From Zobellia laminariae (lineage in GTDB: Bacteria; Bacteroidota; Bacteroidia; Flavobacteriales; Flavobacteriaceae), in assembly GCF_009725995.1 (NCBI RefSeq), contig NZ_RCNS01000002.1:1116001-1180000 (forward strand): a stretch of 64,000 nucleotides of DNA, written 5' to 3'. The notes under the pieces are model-generated. The model saw nothing but the letters and a program-made list of their open reading frames with translations, did no database searches and was not told the origin of the DNA. A program made the position numbers and the translations under genes. Positions 55,302 through 64,000 of this stretch are shown here, piece after piece; within the stretch, counting starts at the first letter, position 1, and each line of letters opens with the position of its first letter.

Positions 55302-55322
55302 TTAATTGCAACATACAACTAA
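55302..55322. promoter_or_regulatory. Candidate MarR operator
   Basis: Imperfect inverted repeat TTAATTG-N7-CAACTAA just upstream of the MarR frame. It resembles the TAGTTGCATGCAACTA-type sites I associate with MarR proteins. The expected use is autoregulation of the 50774-55289 operon. Confidence 0.45.
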
Positions 55323-55395
55323 TTTTTCGATATCTAGGACTTTTATGACTTTTGATTCTTCAAAAATCAGCATTATTAATTACCCGAATTATACC

Positions 55396-56121
55396 CTAAA
55401 AAGTTTTAGAAAAATATAAACCCACAGCACCATCTGTATAGCGAGGAATAAGTGCAATATTCTTAGATTTTATAAAAGGGTTCCACTTGAAAAGATAATC
55501 AAAATGATACACCAGTTTGGTGACCAAGATACCAATACCTGCACCTGCCAAAATATCTGAGATATAGTGTTTGTTGTTAAACAATCGTAGCCCACCTGTA
55601 ACTGCGGCAAAGCCATAACCGCTATATGCCACGTAGGGATTGGTATTTTTATATTCCTCAAAAACAGCAGACCCAGATGCGAATGCAATGGATGTGTGCC
55701 CAGAAGGAAATGCATTATCATTAGAGCCGTCTGGCCTAACTTTATAGACAGAATTTTTTATAGCTCTAGTAAAAACGTCGGTAAGTATCATAGATACCGC
55801 CAAATTTTTAGTTTGGTCAAACCAATGATTTTTGGCCTTTACCCCAATAACATTAGCAATAAATAAAGTTGCTACAGGTGCATACCTTGTGTAATCATCA
55901 ATATGAGTTCGAAAATCGTTGCCTACCCAACCTTGGGCAGTTTCGTGAAGGGATGATTCAAACCCGCTATCCGATAGGAGTATTCCTGTGGTAATCAAAG
56001 AAAGAGGTAAAATAGTCTTCTTGAATAACTTCTTTTTGGGTTTCACCTCTATACTATCAGTTTGAGCGCATAGGTTTCCTAAAGTGAAAAATACTAGGAG
56101 AAGGGCAATGTTTTTTCTCAT
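55396..56121 (-). CDS. PAP2-family phosphatase
   Basis: Phosphatidic-acid-phosphatase-2 superfamily protein of 241 residues with a signal peptide (MRKNIALLLVFFTLGNLCAQ). The three motifs are present: KVRP, PSGHTS, and LRLFNNKHYISD (Arg...His...Asp). So it should act at the periplasmic face of the inner membrane on lipid phosphates such as undecaprenyl pyrophosphate or phosphatidylglycerophosphate. It precedes the antiporter genes by reading direction but is separated by 145 bases from them. Confidence 0.92.
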   Translation of the reverse strand: MRKNIALLLVFFTLGNLCAQTDSIEVKPKKKLFKKTILPLSLITTGILLSDSGFESSLHETAQGWVGNDFRTHIDDYTRYAPVATLFIANVIGVKAKNHWFDQTKNLAVSMILTDVFTRAIKNSVYKVRPDGSNDNAFPSGHTSIAFASGSAVFEEYKNTNPYVAYSGYGFAAVTGGLRLFNNKHYISDILAGAGIGILVTKLVYHFDYLFKWNPFIKSKNIALIPRYTDGAVGLYFSKTF

Positions 56122-56266
56122 ATTCAGATGTTGTCAAGAGCTGTATTACCACCTGAAAACTATAGTATGTGTGAGTTCAAGTGCTTGAATTCTTTACCAA
56201 TTTACAAAATGTTTTGAAAAATGAAATTTAAAATGTTGTGTCCTAAAATCGTTAACGGAATAAACA

Positions 56267-58153
56267 CTACTCTTTAGTATCTTCTAAAAATGCCCTAATC
56301 TGCTCGCCATCCCAATGACTATCAAAACCAACAACACCTCTTTCAAAATCTCTTTCTAGTAGCTTTTCTTGTTGCTCCAACTCTTTACGGGCTTTAAAAA
56401 TATAGTTTTCATCACCAATTTTCTTCTCTTTTGCCAAGCGTCTTAAACTGTCCTCGTCATACTTTATGAAATTCTGTACTTGACGCTGTAAGGTATACCT
56501 TCTAAAACCCATCTGGCTAAGAACCTCACTGGCTAATTTTAAAGATGTTTCTAGAGATTCTCTATAAATATGGTCTATATCCATATTTAGAAACTCATAG
56601 GCAGCATATCTGTTTTTGGCACGTACCATTAGTTTTACCTTTGGGTATTTACTTTTTACTGTTTTGGCCAATTCCTTTATAACCTCAGGATTATCCATTG
56701 CGCAGATTAAAATATTAGCCTCTGCAATACCTGCAGATTCCAATAAATCCGTTCTTGTTGCATCACCATAATACACCTCAAATCCCATCTTCCGTAGAAA
56801 ATCTACACGGTTTGCATCATGATCTAAAATTGTGGCTTCCACTCCGTGAGTTCGCAGAAAACGACCAATTGTACTACCAAAATGGCCAAAACCGACTAGA
56901 ATTACCTTCTGTGATTTTGCAATATGATCCATTGGTCTTTTTATGGATTCCTTTGTTCCCAAACGTGGTAATAAAACCCGTTCGTTTATTATTCCAATAA
57001 CAGGTGTAACGGTCATAGTTAACGCGGTTACTACCAACATAATATCCATCTGGTCCTGCTCAATTATATTTAGAGAAAAAGCAAAGGACAAGAGTACAAA
57101 GGCAAACTCCCCAATTTGGGCCAAACTACAGGTCAATAACAAATTTTGATTTAATTTGAGTTTAAAGGCGGAGCCCGTAATAAACAGAACCAGACCTTTT
57201 AAGAAAATAACAACAACCAGAATACCCCCAACAATTAAAGGACTTTTTGCAATAACAATAAAGTTTATAGAAGCACCTACGGCCATAAAAAACAAACCTA
57301 ACAGTAGATTTTTAAAGGGTTCCAGCGTACTTTCCAGTTCGTGTTTAAACTCACTATTAGATAATACCACACCACCTAAAAATGCCCCTAAAGCAGGGCT
57401 TAAGCCTACTAGTTCCATCAAAAATGAAATTCCAAAAACTATAAGTAAAGCTGCGGCTATTAGTAGTTCTCGAACTCCGGTTTTAGCTACTTTTCGTAAT
57501 AAGGGCACTATTAAATAACGCCCCGCAACAACTATAGTTACTACGGAAACCAAAATAGCTAAAGTCTGCAGCCCTAAGGGTAAGTTCTGAAGTAAATTAG
57601 CGTGCTCACCACTATTTTCCACAGCCGGTTTATCTGTGTTAGCTAATAACGGCAAAGCACCAAGCATGAAAATAACGATGATATCCTGAAACAACAATAT
57701 GGAAAATGAAGATGCACCAAAGGTGGTATTCAACAATCCTTTTTCTTTTATAGTCTGCAGTGCTATTGCGGTAGATGACAAAGCTACGGCCATTGAAAAG
57801 GTCAGCGCTACCTTCCAGTCAAAACCGACCAGTATGAACAAAAAATATGAAAGTAGCATTGTGCCCGCTACCTGTATACCTCCCATTCCTAAAATGGTTT
57901 TTCGCATTTTCCAGAAGTTCTTTGGCTCTATTTCTAGACCAATTAAGAACAACATCATAACGACCCCAAATTCTGCAAAGTGAAGAATATCTTCCCCTTC
58001 TTTACCAATAAAACCTAACACGTATGGCCCTATTAACACACCAGCAATTAAATACCCCAATACAGAGCTTAGCCCTAAACGTTTCGCAATAGAAACACAA
58101 ATAATAGCGCCTAATAAAAAGACTATGGCTTCAAAAAGAATACTACCTGTCAT
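56267..58153 (-). CDS. KefB-like CPA2 cation:proton antiporter with RCK domain
   Basis: Membrane protein of 628 residues with about 12 helices (residues 1-385), then an RCK/TrkA-N domain starting VILVGFGHFGSTIGRFL (about 410) and a C-terminal helical tail. The order matches KefB/KefC: glutathione-gated K+ efflux systems protecting against electrophiles. The next gene upstream encodes a KefG/KefF-like flavoprotein, two bases away, which supports that role. It ends at 56267 with no clear terminator. Confidence 0.93.
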   Translation of the reverse strand: MTGSILFEAIVFLLGAIICVSIAKRLGLSSVLGYLIAGVLIGPYVLGFIGKEGEDILHFAEFGVVMMLFLIGLEIEPKNFWKMRKTILGMGGIQVAGTMLLSYFLFILVGFDWKVALTFSMAVALSSTAIALQTIKEKGLLNTTFGASSFSILLFQDIIVIFMLGALPLLANTDKPAVENSGEHANLLQNLPLGLQTLAILVSVVTIVVAGRYLIVPLLRKVAKTGVRELLIAAALLIVFGISFLMELVGLSPALGAFLGGVVLSNSEFKHELESTLEPFKNLLLGLFFMAVGASINFIVIAKSPLIVGGILVVVIFLKGLVLFITGSAFKLKLNQNLLLTCSLAQIGEFAFVLLSFAFSLNIIEQDQMDIMLVVTALTMTVTPVIGIINERVLLPRLGTKESIKRPMDHIAKSQKVILVGFGHFGSTIGRFLRTHGVEATILDHDANRVDFLRKMGFEVYYGDATRTDLLESAGIAEANILICAMDNPEVIKELAKTVKSKYPKVKLMVRAKNRYAAYEFLNMDIDHIYRESLETSLKLASEVLSQMGFRRYTLQRQVQNFIKYDEDSLRRLAKEKKIGDENYIFKARKELEQQEKLLERDFERGVVGFDSHWDGEQIRAFLEDTKE

Positions 58154-58155
58154 AT

Positions 58156-58749
58156 CTATCTGTTTAGTTGTGGAATGTCATTAAAAAAAGAGAACTCGCT
58201 TACCTCAAGAAGGGCTATGTCATGGTGCAGCAAATCAATCAATTTATCATATTGATTGGCAAAATCATGTAATTGTTGGTCCTCTATTTTATGGGTTCCC
58301 ATTACCGCAAAAGGAGGGAAATATTGCATGCCGCACAGATTTGCAGTTTGCTGAAAAGGACGTAAGAAATCGTTTATGGAATAGCAGTTAATTCCATTTT
58401 CGCAATACATGGCTTTAGAACCACCTGTGGTGATAACGTTTAGGCATTTTTTACCCTGTAAAGCTTTTCCGTTTGGTCCGTAGGCCCAACCAAACTCCAA
58501 CACCATATCTATCCACTGTTTCATTAATGGTGGACAACTGTACCAGTAAAACGGATGATGAAAAATGATAATATCGTGCGCACTCATCAGCGCTTTTTCA
58601 GCATCTACATCTATATTAAAATCGGGGTAACGTTCATATAAGTCATGAAACGTAACCCCGTTTTTATCTTTAATTTTATCAACTAAAATGGCATTCGCCC
58701 TAGATTTTTCAAACTTAGGGTGAGAAAATAAAACCAATATATTTTTCAT
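58156..58749 (-). CDS. KefG/KefF-like NAD(P)H oxidoreductase
   Basis: Flavodoxin-fold quinone oxidoreductase of 197 residues: ILVLFSHPKFEKSRANAIL (FMN phosphate loop), HHPFYWYSCPPLMKQWID and FGWAYGPNGKALQGK are typical. In E. coli KefF and KefG bind and activate KefC and KefB. It is the first gene of a two-gene unit with the KefB-like antiporter. CGAATTTA at 58754-58761 (minus-strand TAAATTCG) is one base from a -7 box just before the ATG. Confidence 0.93.
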   Translation of the reverse strand: MKNILVLFSHPKFEKSRANAILVDKIKDKNGVTFHDLYERYPDFNIDVDAEKALMSAHDIIIFHHPFYWYSCPPLMKQWIDMVLEFGWAYGPNGKALQGKKCLNVITTGGSKAMYCENGINCYSINDFLRPFQQTANLCGMQYFPPFAVMGTHKIEDQQLHDFANQYDKLIDLLHHDIALLEVSEFSFFNDIPQLNR

Positions 58750-58829
58750 ATTGCGAATTTAGTTGAAAGTACTCAGCAAAAATTCAATCTTATTTTCTTT
58801 TTATCAAGAACATATATTCATAACTTATT

Positions 58830-59621
58830 CTAACGTAATACGATATTGCTACTCAATGAAACCAACTCTTCAATTTTAACATTATCATAAGCATCTGGGT
58901 GAGCTTCTGAATAAAAGCCTTTATCATTATCAAAATACTTACCTGTTTCAGCTAAATCCGTCATCGCTAAATCGTACAAAATATCGACTCCTTTCTCCGC
59001 TGGAGACCAATGTTGACCGTACGCTTCTTTTGCCATTTTAGTATCTAGAAGCGAACCAGGATTTACTGCTACAACAGAAATTGATGGTTCTTGTTTCGCT
59101 AAATAAAAACTCCACATCGTTAAGGCTAGCTTGCTTTGTGCATAAGCATCATTAGCTCCTAAACTAATACCGCCTTGTAATGCATTTAAAGAAACTGGAG
59201 ATTGGGCTGCAGAACTAAGATTTACTATTCTAGGTGCATCTGCTTTTTTCAATAGCGGTAATACCGCATTTGTAAATTGATACGGCGCTAAATAATTCAC
59301 TACTAAACGAACATCTACTCCATTCGTAGCAGTATCAATTTTAGCTTTAAAAATACCTGCATTGTTGACCAAAACATCAATTTTCGGCATTTTTTCGGCG
59401 ACTTCTTTTGCCATCTTTCTTACGTCTGACAAGTTTGAGTAATCGGCTAAAAAACCTACCACATTATTATTCTTTGATTCTGCTTTGATTTCTGTTACGG
59501 TGGCATTTAACTTAGCTTCAGTTCTACCATGAACGCCAACAAAATGACCTTCTTTTGCTAAGCGCAAGGCTAATAATTTACCTATTCCGTCAGTACTTCC
59601 TGTAATTAATATATGTTTCAT
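58830..59621 (-). CDS. Short-chain dehydrogenase/reductase (retinol-dehydrogenase-like)
   Basis: SDR of 263 residues: Rossmann ITGSTDGIG, NNAG, Ser in NLSSAAQ and YAQSK (Tyr-x-x-x-Lys). HGRTEAKLNATV after the second strand suggests NADP use. All catalytic residues are present. It lies at the end of the second AraC cluster, 85 bases after the 2OG oxygenase gene, and may be co-transcribed with it. Confidence 0.9.
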   Translation of the reverse strand: MKHILITGSTDGIGKLLALRLAKEGHFVGVHGRTEAKLNATVTEIKAESKNNNVVGFLADYSNLSDVRKMAKEVAEKMPKIDVLVNNAGIFKAKIDTATNGVDVRLVVNYLAPYQFTNAVLPLLKKADAPRIVNLSSAAQSPVSLNALQGGISLGANDAYAQSKLALTMWSFYLAKQEPSISVVAVNPGSLLDTKMAKEAYGQHWSPAEKGVDILYDLAMTDLAETGKYFDNDKGFYSEAHPDAYDNVKIEELVSLSSNIVLR

Positions 59622-59706
59622 TTTTGCTTTTTAATGTTGATGAAATATGAGCAAAACCTTCTCTGCTATTTTCTCTAAAGTTGTATCTATTTTACCTGTG
59701 GTCTTT

Positions 59707-60660
59707 TTAAAAAGGTGCAAAGGTGTCTTTAGGACTGTTTGGTACACTCCAACGCTCACGAGCACTTATACTTTCTGTTGTAACAACTTTGGATGCTGAG
59801 TTATTTGCACTACCATAGCTACTTACACTGCCTCTTGGAATTTGCATGTGGTCTCCGTATAACCAAACTACCAAATTACTGCGCTGTCCACTGGTTATTG
59901 GGTGCGTAGCGTGTGCAACATTACCTCTGTGAATTATTGCTTTGCCTGATTCAAAAGTAGTTTGTACCGTTTTTCCTGTGGTCTTATCATAGAAATCAAC
60001 TTGTGAACCTGTAAAAGCTTCATCGGGTAAATTTATATTGATATTCAAGGTAGCAGCTGAGGCATCCGTATGCCCATTTAAATCTTTATCTTTATCTGGG
60101 TTGTACTGAATAGAAAAACCAAATGTTTGGTTGTCATAGCCATAAGTACCCAATAACAAACGCGCTATCGGACGCATATATCGGTCCATAATGTCGTTGT
60201 AAAATTCCTGAAAATTAGGTGCAGCAAGATACCCTTCTGAGCGTGGATCAAGCATAATCCCATAACGATTCAATTGTATTCCATACGGTGCTCGTTTCGG
60301 AATTTGTGAATTTACTACAGCTTCTAAATAATTACGGAATTCAGCTAAGCGTTCAGGGTTAAAAAACTGCGCAACATAAACACCAGGAATAATTTCTTCC
60401 CATAAATCAGCAACAGCATTCTCTTTCTCCGGGTTTTCCCAAGCGTCTTTAATTGCCTTTTGCAAGCGTGGGTCCAGCAGTGTTTCATCAGGAACTAGTA
60501 AATTATCTTTGTTTTCAATTTCCCATTCTGCCCATGCATTTTCAAGTAAATTTCGGTTGCTATTCCAAAAATGAGAGACAGAGGATTCACGGTTTAATGA
60601 GGCTTTACGAGAAGGTAAAGTAAGTGTACGAGCTTGCTCGAGTATATTTTTATTTGTCAT
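59707..60660 (-). CDS. 2OG-Fe(II) oxygenase-family protein
   Basis: Protein of 317 residues. The iron-binding set is visible as His-x-Asp in LNGHTDAS and a distal His in IHRGNVAHATHP, with a 2-oxoglutarate-binding Arg in SGQRSNLVVWL. Overall it resembles prolyl-4-hydroxylase/PhyH-like dioxygenases. The ATG at 60660 is used; the TTG at 60681 would add seven residues and has less support. A -7 box at 60781-60788 implies an untranslated leader of about 115 bases. Substrate unknown. Confidence 0.86.
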   Translation of the reverse strand: MTNKNILEQARTLTLPSRKASLNRESSVSHFWNSNRNLLENAWAEWEIENKDNLLVPDETLLDPRLQKAIKDAWENPEKENAVADLWEEIIPGVYVAQFFNPERLAEFRNYLEAVVNSQIPKRAPYGIQLNRYGIMLDPRSEGYLAAPNFQEFYNDIMDRYMRPIARLLLGTYGYDNQTFGFSIQYNPDKDKDLNGHTDASAATLNININLPDEAFTGSQVDFYDKTTGKTVQTTFESGKAIIHRGNVAHATHPITSGQRSNLVVWLYGDHMQIPRGSVSSYGSANNSASKVVTTESISARERWSVPNSPKDTFAPF

Positions 60661-60780
60661 TGTATTTATTTTTTTTACCAAAATCTACCTCAATAAGATA
60701 TTTTGGTTTAGTAAACCTAGTTGTTTGTTTTTCTATTAATTGATTGGCTTATGTAAAATTTAAGGACAATTAATCTGGTA

Positions 60781-60788
60781 CAAAGTTA
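60781..60788 (-). promoter_or_regulatory. -7 box for the 2OG oxygenase gene
   Basis: On the minus strand this reads TAACTTTG, matching TAnnTTTG and identical to the box at 18168-18175. It lies in the 200-base gap before the oxygenase gene. Confidence 0.45.
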
Positions 60789-60862
60789 GTCCTAGACAGC
60801 AGTAATTTTTTGGTAGTAAAAATGGTTGTTTAGGTATATTTCAAGGTTTTGTTTCATTAAAA

Positions 60863-61213
60863 TTATTTTACAAATCCGCCGTAACGACTCATAATGCTAG
60901 TTGCACCAGCTACTGCGTTTTTTAATTCTGGAGTTACATCCCCATAAACATTAAAACTATCCATTGTTGCACCTTCTAAAAACAGAGCTGCAAACTGAGA
61001 CCAAACAGTTAAATGTGCCAAAGCGGCATCGGAGTCTTGGTATCGTTCATAAATATGAATAGTTTCCTGGTTTTCTGCAACATACCACTCGTGATTTAGC
61101 GAACCTTCTTCATTGAAAGTAGCTGTTGTTATTTTTTCCATTGCTTCATTGTATTTGGCTTTGTTGATTATTTTGCCATCTACCGTCCAAGCTATGTTCT
61201 TATTCAGTTTCAT
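60863..61213 (-). CDS. ABM-fold monooxygenase-like protein
   Basis: Protein of 116 residues with the dimeric alpha/beta-barrel pattern of antibiotic biosynthesis monooxygenases: NEEGSLNHEWYVAENQETIH then IYERYQDSDAALAHL. No signal peptide. It lies downstream of a hairpin that follows the SnoaL gene, so its expression may differ from the ECH-SnoaL pair. The two ABM-like domains of the 484-residue protein at 19524-20978 are of the same superfamily. Confidence 0.85.
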   Translation of the reverse strand: MKLNKNIAWTVDGKIINKAKYNEAMEKITTATFNEEGSLNHEWYVAENQETIHIYERYQDSDAALAHLTVWSQFAALFLEGATMDSFNVYGDVTPELKNAVAGATSIMSRYGGFVK

Positions 61214-61234
61214 ACTGTGATATTAAATTAAAAA

Positions 61235-61260
61235 GAATGCCTCCTATACAAGAGGCATTC
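61235..61260 (-). terminator. Hairpin between SnoaL and ABM genes
   Basis: GAATGCCTC-N8-GAGGCATTC inverted repeat followed on the minus strand by a U-rich stretch, 14 bases after the SnoaL stop at 61274. It is a terminator, perhaps leaky, before the ABM gene. Confidence 0.75.
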
Positions 61261-61273
61261 ATACCAAATTTTA

Positions 61274-61675
61274 TTAATCTACAAATATGGATTTTACGTG
61301 TAGTGTATCCATATATTCTTTAATATACACGATTTTACCCTTAGAAAACTGAAACAAAAAGTGGTATGGGTTGTTGTAAATTCTACCGTTAGTTAACTCT
61401 CCGTAAGAAATGAACTCTGCCGCTACTCTATCGCCTTCGGCTGTCCAGCCTACTGGAGTTAATTCTAATCCTTTTGGTATGGCAGTTTTCACCATTTTTA
61501 TAAGGTCTGCTATTCCATTTTTATCCATTTTACCAGAAATAGGAGGATCACCTTTAATTCCCATAGATTGCCAAATAACATCTTCACCTAAATAAGTAAG
61601 TGCATTTGTTGCATCGCCAGCTGAAAAACGTTCAAAAAAGTCAAGAACCGTTTGTTTATTTTGTTGTGTGCTCAT
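61274..61675 (-). CDS. SnoaL-like (NTF2-fold) protein
   Basis: Small protein of 133 residues with the NTF2-like fold: TVLDFFERFSAGDATNALTY at the start and IYNNPYHFLFQFSKGKIVYI near the end, then KEYMDTLHV. No signal peptide. Such proteins bind small ligands and may be isomerases or cyclases. It is 20 bases downstream of the enoyl-CoA hydratase gene and is followed by a terminator. Confidence 0.88.
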   Translation of the reverse strand: MSTQQNKQTVLDFFERFSAGDATNALTYLGEDVIWQSMGIKGDPPISGKMDKNGIADLIKMVKTAIPKGLELTPVGWTAEGDRVAAEFISYGELTNGRIYNNPYHFLFQFSKGKIVYIKEYMDTLHVKSIFVD

Positions 61676-61695
61676 AATTCTAATTCTTAAAATTT

Positions 61696-62541
61696 TTAGT
61701 TAACGCCTTGTAATCCCATTAATAGTGTTTCAAAATTTCTTTGATTCTCTATATCATTCTGAAAACCAGTATCATCTGCTAACGTAAAACGCTTAATTGC
61801 GGGAGATTTGCTTGTTGCTTGGTACAACCAATATGCCTCTTCTTTTAAAGCTTCTTCAATTGGTAAATCTATAGAAGCATAAATAGTACGTTTAGCAGCT
61901 TCAATAGCATCTGAATTAAACTGCGACATTCTATTGACTAAATCTTCTACAAAAGCACCAATTTTATCCGCATCTAAAGCTCTATTTATTAGTCCGTATG
62001 CCTCTGCTTGGTCCGCATCAAAATCTTTTGCAGATAAGATGACTTCCAAAGCTCTACCTAAACCAATTTGACGCGCCATACGAGAAGAGCCACCGCCACA
62101 AGGTAAAATTCCCATACCCACTTCCATTTGCATAAATACAGCCTTACCACGTGCTGCAAAACGCATATCTGTTGCCAAAGCAAACTCGTGTCCGCCTCCT
62201 CTTGCAAAACCCTCTATTTTAGAAACTGTTATTTGTGGTAATTTGCTAATACGTTGCAACACTTTTTGTAAGTCTAACAACGCTATATCTTCTCTAGCAA
62301 CTGTTTTTGTAGACATCTCTTTTAAGAAGTTAGTGTCTGCATGTGCAATAAAAATTTCTGGATGGGCAGATTGAAAAACTACTACCTTAATTGTACGGTC
62401 ATTCTCTAAATCTTCAGCTAATATATTTAGCTCGTTGATCATTGGAATGTCCTGAATATTTACTGGTGGATTATCAAAAGTTACCCAGGCTTGTCCTTCT
62501 TTTTCTTCTACTCTAAATGTTTTAAATACCTTGTTTTTCAT
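61696..62541 (-). CDS. Enoyl-CoA hydratase/isomerase-family protein
   Basis: Crotonase-fold protein of 281 residues: oxyanion-type segment FARGGGHEFALATDMRFAAR and MEVGMGILPCGGGSSRMARQ. The first catalytic Glu region and the helix after AYGLINRAL are typical. The CoA substrate is unknown. It is the first gene of the AraC-linked cluster, 126 bases after the AraC gene, with a -7 box at 62588-62595. Confidence 0.92.
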   Translation of the reverse strand: MKNKVFKTFRVEEKEGQAWVTFDNPPVNIQDIPMINELNILAEDLENDRTIKVVVFQSAHPEIFIAHADTNFLKEMSTKTVAREDIALLDLQKVLQRISKLPQITVSKIEGFARGGGHEFALATDMRFAARGKAVFMQMEVGMGILPCGGGSSRMARQIGLGRALEVILSAKDFDADQAEAYGLINRALDADKIGAFVEDLVNRMSQFNSDAIEAAKRTIYASIDLPIEEALKEEAYWLYQATSKSPAIKRFTLADDTGFQNDIENQRNFETLLMGLQGVN

Positions 62542-62587
62542 GTCTAGTTATTTATAAATTTGTATCTGTTGTGTTTTAATTACAGTA

Positions 62588-62595
62588 CAAATTTA
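62588..62595 (-). promoter_or_regulatory. -7 box for the ECH-SnoaL unit
   Basis: On the minus strand this reads TAAATTTG, matching TAnnTTTG, 46 bases before the ATG at 62541. It suggests the ECH-SnoaL unit is transcribed separately from the AraC gene. Confidence 0.55.
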
Positions 62596-62667
62596 CTTTA
62601 GACACCTACCTTTAAATTGGTATAAAACAATGTGTTATAGGTAAAAAATAAGGTTACTTGTATTTTT

Positions 62668-63531
62668 TTAGGATAAACTGGCTTTGTAGGCGCCAATTGT
62701 TACCCCTTTATAGGTTTGAAAGGTTTTGTTAAGGTGGCTAGAATCTGTAAAACCCAATTCCATTGCTATTTCAGAAAACTGCAAATCGGTATATTTTAAT
62801 CTGGTTTCTACTAGCTTTAATTTGTAGTTAAGAATGTATTTTTTTAAGGATACATCCGTATGTTTTTTAAAGTACTCGCTAATGTAATTATCTGCCATAT
62901 GAAACTCATCTGCCAAACTTTTAGTAGATAGCACATCTGAGTCATAAATGTTGGTATGTATGTAATTTATAATTTGCTGAATTTTTGAAGACTCTACAAC
63001 TTTAGTAGTCATATCTGCATTTAAAAACTGAATGTTTCTAGCAATAAGATGAAGAATTACGGAAAGTGAATTTTGAATGATAAAAATATCAAAAGATTGC
63101 TTTTTTTCATTCTCTGTAGCTACCATATTAATCAAAGAAGTTAAATGCAATTTATCAGAATTGTTCTCAAATTGCATTTCACGTAGCTGATGACTTTCAC
63201 TATTTAAAACACCTTCAATCTTACGGAACCAATCGTTCACCGGAAGATTAGTATTTTGTGAAACATCGCCTCTAAAAAAACTTTTTAAGAATTTAATAGT
63301 TGTAACGGTACTAGCAGTATCGGCTTCAACAATGTAAATATCGTCGGGTACAAATACAAAAATGCTATTGGGAGTATAGCTTACTATTTTACCATTAATG
63401 CGTATTACGCCACTTCCTTTTTCAAAATATAAAATCTCAAAAAAACGAATGGTAGTGTATTTACAAAACGTAAAATACGATTGATCTTTGTACTGCTCAA
63501 TTACAATATTCTCTATTATAGTCCTTGCCAT
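62668..63531 (-). CDS. AraC-family transcriptional regulator
   Basis: Regulator of 287 residues. An N-terminal cupin-like sensing half (RFFEILYFEKGSGVIRINGK) is followed by two helix-turn-helix units, the second being ARGDSSHLNKTFQTYKG-like in FTDSSHLNKTFQTYKG. It lies directly upstream of the ECH, SnoaL, ABM, 2OG oxygenase and SDR genes and is their likely regulator. Confidence 0.93.
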   Translation of the reverse strand: MARTIIENIVIEQYKDQSYFTFCKYTTIRFFEILYFEKGSGVIRINGKIVSYTPNSIFVFVPDDIYIVEADTASTVTTIKFLKSFFRGDVSQNTNLPVNDWFRKIEGVLNSESHQLREMQFENNSDKLHLTSLINMVATENEKKQSFDIFIIQNSLSVILHLIARNIQFLNADMTTKVVESSKIQQIINYIHTNIYDSDVLSTKSLADEFHMADNYISEYFKKHTDVSLKKYILNYKLKLVETRLKYTDLQFSEIAMELGFTDSSHLNKTFQTYKGVTIGAYKASLS

Positions 63532-63660
63532 AATTGTTTTTTACAATGTATTGGTATCCCCTTCTGCATGGTTGTAACTATCACTATTTAGGTATACCTA
63601 TAATTCTAATAGCGTTAGAAAAACCAAAAAACAATCTAATTTCAAGAAAATAAGACTCAA

Positions 63661-64000
63661 TTAATCTTCTGGTGGATGACCATGAATTTGTTCAAAAACG
63701 GCATCGAAATTTTCCCGAAGATAGGCGTTAAGCTTTTTTTGATAATCCAGCTTAAGCCAATTTATAAAATTATAAGTGCTTTTACTTATGCACTTGCCAT
63801 ACACTTGTATTCTATTATCAATGTCTTCTTTTAGTAATTTTGCCAACGCAAGGGCATCATACACATCTTCACTATTTTCTATACAGATATAGGCATGTTG
63901 TTCAATTGATTTTTCCAATACCACTTTAGAAGATTCTCCGGAAAAGGTGGTATCCTTATATAAAGCGGTTATATCCAAATAAGTTTCCTTAGATTTTGAA
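63661..64000 (-). CDS. Unrecognised protein, C-terminal part
   Basis: At least 112 residues ending at 63661; the frame is open through the right edge, so the start is probably outside. The TTG at 63978 is unlikely to be the real start. It has helix-like segments (LEKSIEQHAYICIENSEDVY) and ends ENFDAVFEQIHGHPPED. No family recognised. Confidence 0.7.
   Translation of the reverse strand, partial: SKSKETYLDITALYKDTTFSGESSKVVLEKSIEQHAYICIENSEDVYDALALAKLLKEDIDNRIQVYGKCISKSTYNFINWLKLDYQKKLNAYLRENFDAVFEQIHGHPPED

Noticed and set aside
1..64000. CRISPR array, tRNA, rRNA or insertion sequence
   Set aside because: No spaced direct repeats, cloverleaf-like sequences, transposase frames or terminal inverted repeats were seen.

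Overview
The window looks like a chromosome segment of a marine Flavobacteriaceae bacterium (Bacteroidota). The evidence is the low GC content, many lipoproteins of the form MKK...SC, Bacteroidota-type -7 boxes (TAnnTTTG) just upstream of several starts, a giant secreted surface protein, and families typical of Flavobacteriia (DUF6503-like, DUF6515-like, YHYH, KTSC). I see no rRNA, tRNA, CRISPR array, prophage or insertion sequence. Genus is not determinable from the window.

Layout. 1-4376: a circularly permuted ATP-grasp protein (cut by the left edge) and a transglutaminase/DUF2126 protein. 4649-5449: a secreted DUF6503-like protein. 5650-12274: a TetR-controlled operon encoding a TolC channel, HlyD lipoprotein, two ABC ATPases and two ABC-2 permeases, laid out like E. 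coli cecR-ybhGFSR. 12375-17834: a 1,819-residue secreted surface protein without an obvious type IX sorting domain. 18209-18901: a close relative of iodotyrosine deiodinase. 19083-22978: an AraC regulator, an MBL-fold lipoprotein, an exported four-domain ABM/SnoaL protein and a DUF4440 remnant. 23164-32588: DUF2130, patatin, DMT transporter, SDR, polysaccharide deacetylase, a half DEAD-box protein, a Zn-ribbon SDR and a DUF6515 protein. 32830-37714: an EF-hand lipoprotein, cold-shock protein, two tandem DEAD-box helicases, a J-domain/KTSC protein and a GreA/GreB-like factor.

37855-47188 is the most distinctive block. Nine same-strand genes, tightly packed apart from short gaps around the last two, join a MacA/MacB/TolC-type efflux system, a LytS-like kinase, a YHYH protein, a PEBP/YbhB lipoprotein, an unrecognised lipoprotein and the LytTR regulator. 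It reads as an envelope-sensing and export unit whose substrate is unknown.

47460-50649: a CotH-like lipoprotein and, divergently, a beta-helix lipoprotein gene broken by one in-frame TAA. 50774-55289: a MarR-headed operon for amino-acid/peptide catabolism (ornithine cyclodeaminase family, Mpv17-like membrane protein, Tat-exported M19 dipeptidase, exported amidohydrolase). 55396-58749: a PAP2 phosphatase and a KefB/KefG-like antiporter pair. 58830-63531: an AraC regulator followed by enoyl-CoA hydratase, SnoaL, ABM, 2OG-Fe(II) oxygenase and SDR genes. 63661-64000: the C-terminal part of an unrecognised protein cut by the right edge.

All functions are read from sequence and remembered family motifs; no searches were run.
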